Shown: one piece after another, positions 60,668 through 64,000 of the stretch
Layout of the letters: the number at the start of each line of letters is the position of its first letter
Numbering within the stretch: position 1 is the stretch's first letter
NCBI RefSeq assembly: GCF_000019165.1
Contig: NC_010337.2
Span: 2,132,501 to 2,196,500, forward strand
Source: Heliomicrobium modesticaldum Ice1
GTDB lineage: Bacteria > Bacillota > Desulfitobacteriia > Heliobacteriales > Heliobacteriaceae
DNA: 64,000 nt
Direction: 5' to 3'
Notes under the pieces: model-generated
Told to the model about the DNA's origin: nothing
The model's input: the letters and a program-made list of their open reading frames with translations, nothing else
Database searches by the model: none
Position numbers and translations under genes: made by a program

Positions 60668-60700
60668 GTCCCAAAGCGTCGAATGATATCGTTTTGGGAC
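60668..60700 (+). other. Inverted repeat in the nuo leader
   Basis: GTCCCAAA (60668-60675) and TTTGGGAC (60693-60700) form an 8-bp perfect inverted repeat with a 17-base spacer, 59 bases before nuoA. No T-run follows. It could be an operator for a dimeric regulator or an RNA hairpin. I found no convincing promoter here. Confidence 0.4.
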
Positions 60701-60758
60701 TCCGCTTCTCAGTTGACCAGTTTATCTATAGAATTCCCGAAGGAAGGAGGGAACAAGA

Positions 60759-61115
60759 TTGTTGAAAGAGTACTTGGGCATCAGTTTGTTCCTCGCCGCT
60801 GGTCTCATTATTCCCTTCCTCGCCTTTGCCGTGTCCCGGTTGTTGCAGACCCGCAAAAACAGCCTCGTGAAGGGTGAACCTTATGAGTGCGGCATGGAAA
60901 CCATCGGGGACACCTGGATTCAGTTCAAGTCCAACTATTTTCTCTATGCGCTGGTCTTTGTGGCTTTTGACGTAGAGACCGTATTCCTCTATCCCTGGGC
61001 TGTCAAGTTCCAGCAACTGGGGACCTTTGCGATAGTGGAGATGTTCATCTTCATCACCATTCTCGTCGTCGGTTTCTGGTATGCCTGGAAGGAAGGAGCG
61101 TTGGAATGGAAATAG
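60759..61115 (+). CDS. nuoA: NADH-quinone oxidoreductase (complex I) subunit A
   Basis: NuoA is a small membrane subunit of complex I. The 118-residue protein has three membrane segments (about 5-25, 60-82 and 88-110) and the conserved [10 protein letters not shown] and [18 protein letters not shown] 60759 or 60762 follows GAAGGAAGGAGGG. It overlaps nuoB by 10 bases. Confidence 0.95.
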   Translation: MLKEYLGISLFLAAGLIIPFLAFAVSRLLQTRKNSLVKGEPYECGMETIGDTWIQFKSNYFLYALVFVAFDVETVFLYPWAVKFQQLGTFAIVEMFIFITILVVGFWYAWKEGALEWK

Positions 61116-61633
61116 ACAAGAACGTCGACACCCTCAGCGAGGGTCAGGTTGATGAGCTGATCAAGAAAAACATCATCATGACCAGCTTAGAAGCGGTCTT
61201 TAACTGGGCGCGCGGCAATTCCCTCTGGCCCCTGTCCTCCGGTTTGGCCTGCTGCGCCATCGAGATGATGGCTACTGGTGCCAGCCGTTTTGACATGGCT
61301 CGTTTTGGCTATGAGGTCTTCCGTCCTTCTCCCCGGCAAGCGGACCTGATCATCATCGCCGGCACCCTGACCTGGAAGATGGCGCCGGCCATCCAACGGG
61401 TTTACGAACAGATGCCGGAGCCGAAGTGGATCATCGCCATGGGCTCCTGCGCCTGCACCGGCGGCCCTTTTGCCGACTCCTACGCCGTCGTACCCGGCGT
61501 GGATAAGGTCATCCCCGTCGATGTCTACGTGCCGGGCTGCCCGCCGCGGCCTGAGGCTCTGCTCGACGGTTTCCTCAAGTTGAAGGCGAAAATCCAAAAC
61601 CCGGCCAAAGTGGGGTTGAAGCATGGCAAGTAA
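61106..61633 (+). CDS. nuoB: Complex I subunit B
   Basis: NuoB binds the terminal [4Fe-4S] cluster N2 next to the quinone site. The 175-residue protein has the cysteines in [19 protein letters not shown] and VPGCPPRPE, and the conserved [13 protein letters not shown] 61106 lies in the nuoA 3' end, after GGAAGGAG. It overlaps nuoC. Confidence 0.96.
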   Translation: MEIDKNVDTLSEGQVDELIKKNIIMTSLEAVFNWARGNSLWPLSSGLACCAIEMMATGASRFDMARFGYEVFRPSPRQADLIIIAGTLTWKMAPAIQRVYEQMPEPKWIIAMGSCACTGGPFADSYAVVPGVDKVIPVDVYVPGCPPRPEALLDGFLKLKAKIQNPAKVGLKHGK

Positions 61634-62087
61634 TCTCTTGGACCAGTTTAGCCAGGACGAACTGGCGGCACGGCTGCAGGCAGAAGTTGAAGTCACTGGA
61701 GAAGGAGTCAGCCGTGCCGTTGTTGTGCCTAAGGAACAACTGCTTGCGGTGATGGAAAAACTGCGCCGCGAACCGGACTTCGCTTTTGATATGCTTTCGG
61801 ACTTGACAGCAGTCGACCGGAAGGATGCCGGCTTTGAAGTCGTCTACCAACTGTTTTCGCTCAAACACCGGTTGGACTTGCGTGTGAAAACGCGAACCGC
61901 GGCGGAAGAGGCCCAGGTTCCGTCGGTGACTGGCATCTGGCCCGGCGCCGACTGGATGGAGCGGGAGGTTTTTGACCTGATGGGGGTTACCTTCGCCGGA
62001 CACCCCAACATGGCGCGGTTGTTGCTGCCGGATGAGTTTGAAGGACATCCCTTGCGGAAAGATTTCAAGCTCCAACCAAGAGCGTAG
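61623..62087 (+). CDS. nuoC: Complex I subunit C
   Basis: NuoC (30-kDa subunit) forms part of the peripheral arm. The 154-residue protein has [26 protein letters not shown], and the signature [18 protein letters not shown] followed by [16 protein letters not shown]. It is separate from nuoD, unlike the NuoCD fusion of E. coli. Confidence 0.95.
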   Translation: MASNLLDQFSQDELAARLQAEVEVTGEGVSRAVVVPKEQLLAVMEKLRREPDFAFDMLSDLTAVDRKDAGFEVVYQLFSLKHRLDLRVKTRTAAEEAQVPSVTGIWPGADWMEREVFDLMGVTFAGHPNMARLLLPDEFEGHPLRKDFKLQPRA

Positions 62088-62101
62088 GGTGGTGAGATCC
62101 T

Positions 62102-63196
62102 TTGCAAACACAAACCTATGAACTGAACTTCGGGCCGCAGCACCCATCGACCCACGGCGTGTTGCGGATCGTTCTAGAATTGGACGGCGAGGTCGTCGTC
62201 AAAGCGACGCCGGTCATCGGCTATCTCCATCGCGGGATCGAGAAGATCTGCGAGAACCGGACCTATATCCAGACGGTCCCCTTCACCGACCGGATGGACT
62301 ACCTGGCCGGCATGGGCAACAACCTGGGCATCTCTCAGGCTGTGGAAAAGCTGATGGGCGTCGAGGTGCCCGAGCGAGCCGAATACATCCGCGTGATCAT
62401 GTGCGAATTGTCCCGGATCGCCTCTCACATGATCTGCTGCGGCAGCCTTGTCCAGGACCTCGGCGGCGTGACTGGCTTCGTCTTTTTTATCCGCGACCGG
62501 GAACACATTCTGGAGCTGTTCAACCGCGCTTGCGGCGCCCGGATGACCTTCAACTACATCCGCCCTGGCGGCGTCGCCCAGGACCTGCCGGATGGTTGGG
62601 TGGCCCAGTGTCGGAAATTCCTCGCCGACTTTAAAGGCATGATGGAGACCTACGATAAGCTGATCGTCGGCAACGAGATTTTTCAGATGCGGCTAAAGGG
62701 CGTGGCGCCTCTCAGCGCCGAGCGAGCCATCGCCATGTCGGCTACCGGCGGGGTGCTCAGGGCCAGTGGCGTCGATTATGACGTCCGCAAGGCTGATCCT
62801 TATGGGATCTATGACCGTTTCGACTTCAAGGTCCCCCTGGGGACCAAAGGCGACAACTGGGACCGCTTCATGGTGCGGATGGAAGAGATGGAGCAGTCGG
62901 CTAGGATCATCGAGCAGGCGCTCGATCAGCTGCCCGAGGGTCCCATCATGGCCAAGATGCCCAAGGCGATCAAGCCGCCTGTCGGCGAGGTCTATCACCG
63001 GATCGAGAACGCCAAAGGCGAGATCGGCTTCTACGTCGTCAGCGACGGTTCTCTAAAGCCCTATCGCTGGCATGCCCGCCGCGCCGCCATGATCAATCTC
63101 CAACTCCTGGACGAGCTCTGCCGCGGCTTTAAAATCGGTGATGTCGTCGCCATCCTGGGCACCCTGGATCCGGTGCTGGGTGAGGTAGACTGTTGA
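62102..63196 (+). CDS. nuoD: Complex I subunit D
   Basis: NuoD (49-kDa subunit) forms the quinone pocket with NuoB. The 364-residue protein has the quinone-site motif [15 protein letters not shown] and [20 protein letters not shown] and the C-terminal segment from ISDG-type [15 protein letters not shown] to the final VDC follow. The hydrogenase-type nickel cysteines are absent, so it is a complex I and not a [NiFe]-hydrogenase subunit. TTG 62102 has GGTGGTGAG upstream. Confidence 0.95.
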
Positions 63197-63217
63197 TGCA
63201 AGGTGGGAGACGATGAG

Positions 63218-64000
63218 ATGACTGACCAAAACATTTTTATGGCGATCAGCGGCTTCCTGCGGTCCTTTCTCGGCCCCTTGCTGGGTAACGACCTCACCGA
63301 TATCGTCATGTACGGTGCGGGGCTGCTGGGCGTCATCATTTTTATCTTCACCAACGCCGTTGTCTTGGTGCTAATGGAACGGAAGGTGGCCGCCTTCATG
63401 CAGTCCCGTCTCGGCCCCAACCGGGTAGGTCCCTGGGGTCTCTTGCAGACGGTGGCGGACACGCTGAAACTGCTCGTTAAGGAAGACTACAAGCCCCATA
63501 AGGTCGACCCCTGGGTCTGGGCCTTGGGTCCGGTATTGCTGTTCGTCCCGGCCATCGGCGCTTATGCCGTCATCCCTTTCGACGATCAAGCGGTTCCTGT
63601 GGACCTCAACATCGGCATCTTCTACTTTATCGCCATATCGTCCTTGTCGACGCTGCCCTTTCTGATGGCCGGCTGGGGTTCCAACAACAAGTACTCCCTG
63701 ATCGGCGGCATGCGCTCTGTGGCCCAGATGATCAGTTATGAGGTTCCCCTGATCTTTTCGCTCATCGGCGTGATCATGCTGGTCGGCTCTCTTCAGATGT
63801 CCGCCATTGTGGAGGCGCAGCACCGCATCTGGTTCGTCTTCCTGCAACCGGTCGCCTTCCTGATCTATGTGATCGCGGCGACGGCGGAGACCAACCGGAC
63901 ACCCTTTGACCTTGTTGAGTGCGAGGGGGAAATCATCGCCGGTCCCTTCACGGAATACTCGGGCATGCGCTGGGCCATGTTCTTTTTGGCCGAATATGCC
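63218..64000 (+). CDS. nuoH: Complex I subunit H (partial, runs off the window)
   Basis: NuoH anchors the peripheral arm to the membrane arm. The 261 visible residues start [14 protein letters not shown] and show several membrane helices, [52 protein letters not shown] and the [19 protein letters not shown] loop. ATG 63218 follows GGTGGGAG. It directly follows nuoD, with no nuoE, F or G between them. Confidence 0.95.
   Translation, partial: MTDQNIFMAISGFLRSFLGPLLGNDLTDIVMYGAGLLGVIIFIFTNAVVLVLMERKVAAFMQSRLGPNRVGPWGLLQTVADTLKLLVKEDYKPHKVDPWVWALGPVLLFVPAIGAYAVIPFDDQAVPVDLNIGIFYFIAISSLSTLPFLMAGWGSNNKYSLIGGMRSVAQMISYEVPLIFSLIGVIMLVGSLQMSAIVEAQHRIWFVFLQPVAFLIYVIAATAETNRTPFDLVECEGEIIAGPFTEYSGMRWAMFFLAEYA

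Noticed and set aside
1-64000. CRISPR arrays, insertion sequences, prophage or defence genes
   Set aside because: No regularly spaced repeats, transposase, integrase or known defence domains were seen; the gene order is the conserved Firmicutes core block.

Overview
The window is a compact, GC-rich, almost fully coding stretch of a low-copy housekeeping region from a spore-forming member of the Firmicutes (Clostridia). The gene order is the ancestral block known from Bacillus subtilis (coaBC-priA-def-fmt-rsmB-rlmN-prpC-prkC-rsgA-rpe ... rpmB-asp23-[fakA]-recG ... fapR-plsX-fab-acpP-rnc-smc-ftsY ... ylxM-ffh-rpsP-khpA-rimM-trmD-rplS-lepB-rbgA-rnhB-ylqG-ylqH). Sporulation genes (gpr, ylbJ, spoVS, a PdaA-type deacetylase, a SASP-like remnant) and a complex I operon ordered nuoA-B-C-D-H without E, F or G suggest an anaerobic, endospore-forming clostridium. 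Heliobacteria and Peptococcaceae fit this best, but the assignment is inference from gene content and GC content, not a database match.

Layout. 1-13.8 kb: CoA and SAM synthesis, primosome helicase, N-formylmethionine cycle (def, fmt), rRNA methylation (rsmB, rlmN), the PP2C/PASTA-kinase signalling pair, RsgA and Rpe, mostly overlapping by 1-13 bases. 13.84-18.6 kb: a consensus promoter, an FMN riboswitch and the riboflavin operon ribD-ribE-ribBA-ribH, then a pyridoxal-kinase-like gene. 18.6-27.6 kb: hslO, rpmB (minus), asp23, a truncated fakA-like remnant, recG, a broken SASP gene facing gpr (minus), rsmD, coaD, a coiled-coil gene and ylbJ (minus). 27.7-37.9 kb: ackA, yceD, rpmF, then an autoregulated fatty acid operon (FapR operator at its own promoter; fapR-plsX-fabH-fabK-fabD-fabG-acpP-FabK-like oxidase-fabF). 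38-45.2 kb: rnc, a radical SAM gene, spoVS, smc, ftsY. 45.2-50 kb: a 4-OT tautomerase, mtnP, mtnA and mtaD (methylthioadenosine salvage) and a GAF-GGDEF diguanylate cyclase. 50-60.5 kb: SRP and ribosome biogenesis genes, an L19-type leader, lepB, rbgA, pdaA-like (minus), rnhB, and a FliK-like/FlhB-tail pair. 60.7-64 kb: nuoABCD and the 5' part of nuoH, running off the window end; coaBC runs off the window start.

No tRNA, rRNA, CRISPR array, insertion sequence or phage gene was seen. The most informative anomalies are two gene remnants in positions predicted by synteny (fakA between asp23 and recG; an alpha/beta SASP between recG and gpr), an FlhB-like tail protein that lacks the NPTH self-cleavage motif, a complex I operon without NuoEFG in sequence, and an inverted-repeat-rich noncoding island before rplS. 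I did not find a clearly new multi-gene system such as a defence island; the region is mostly conserved core genome.
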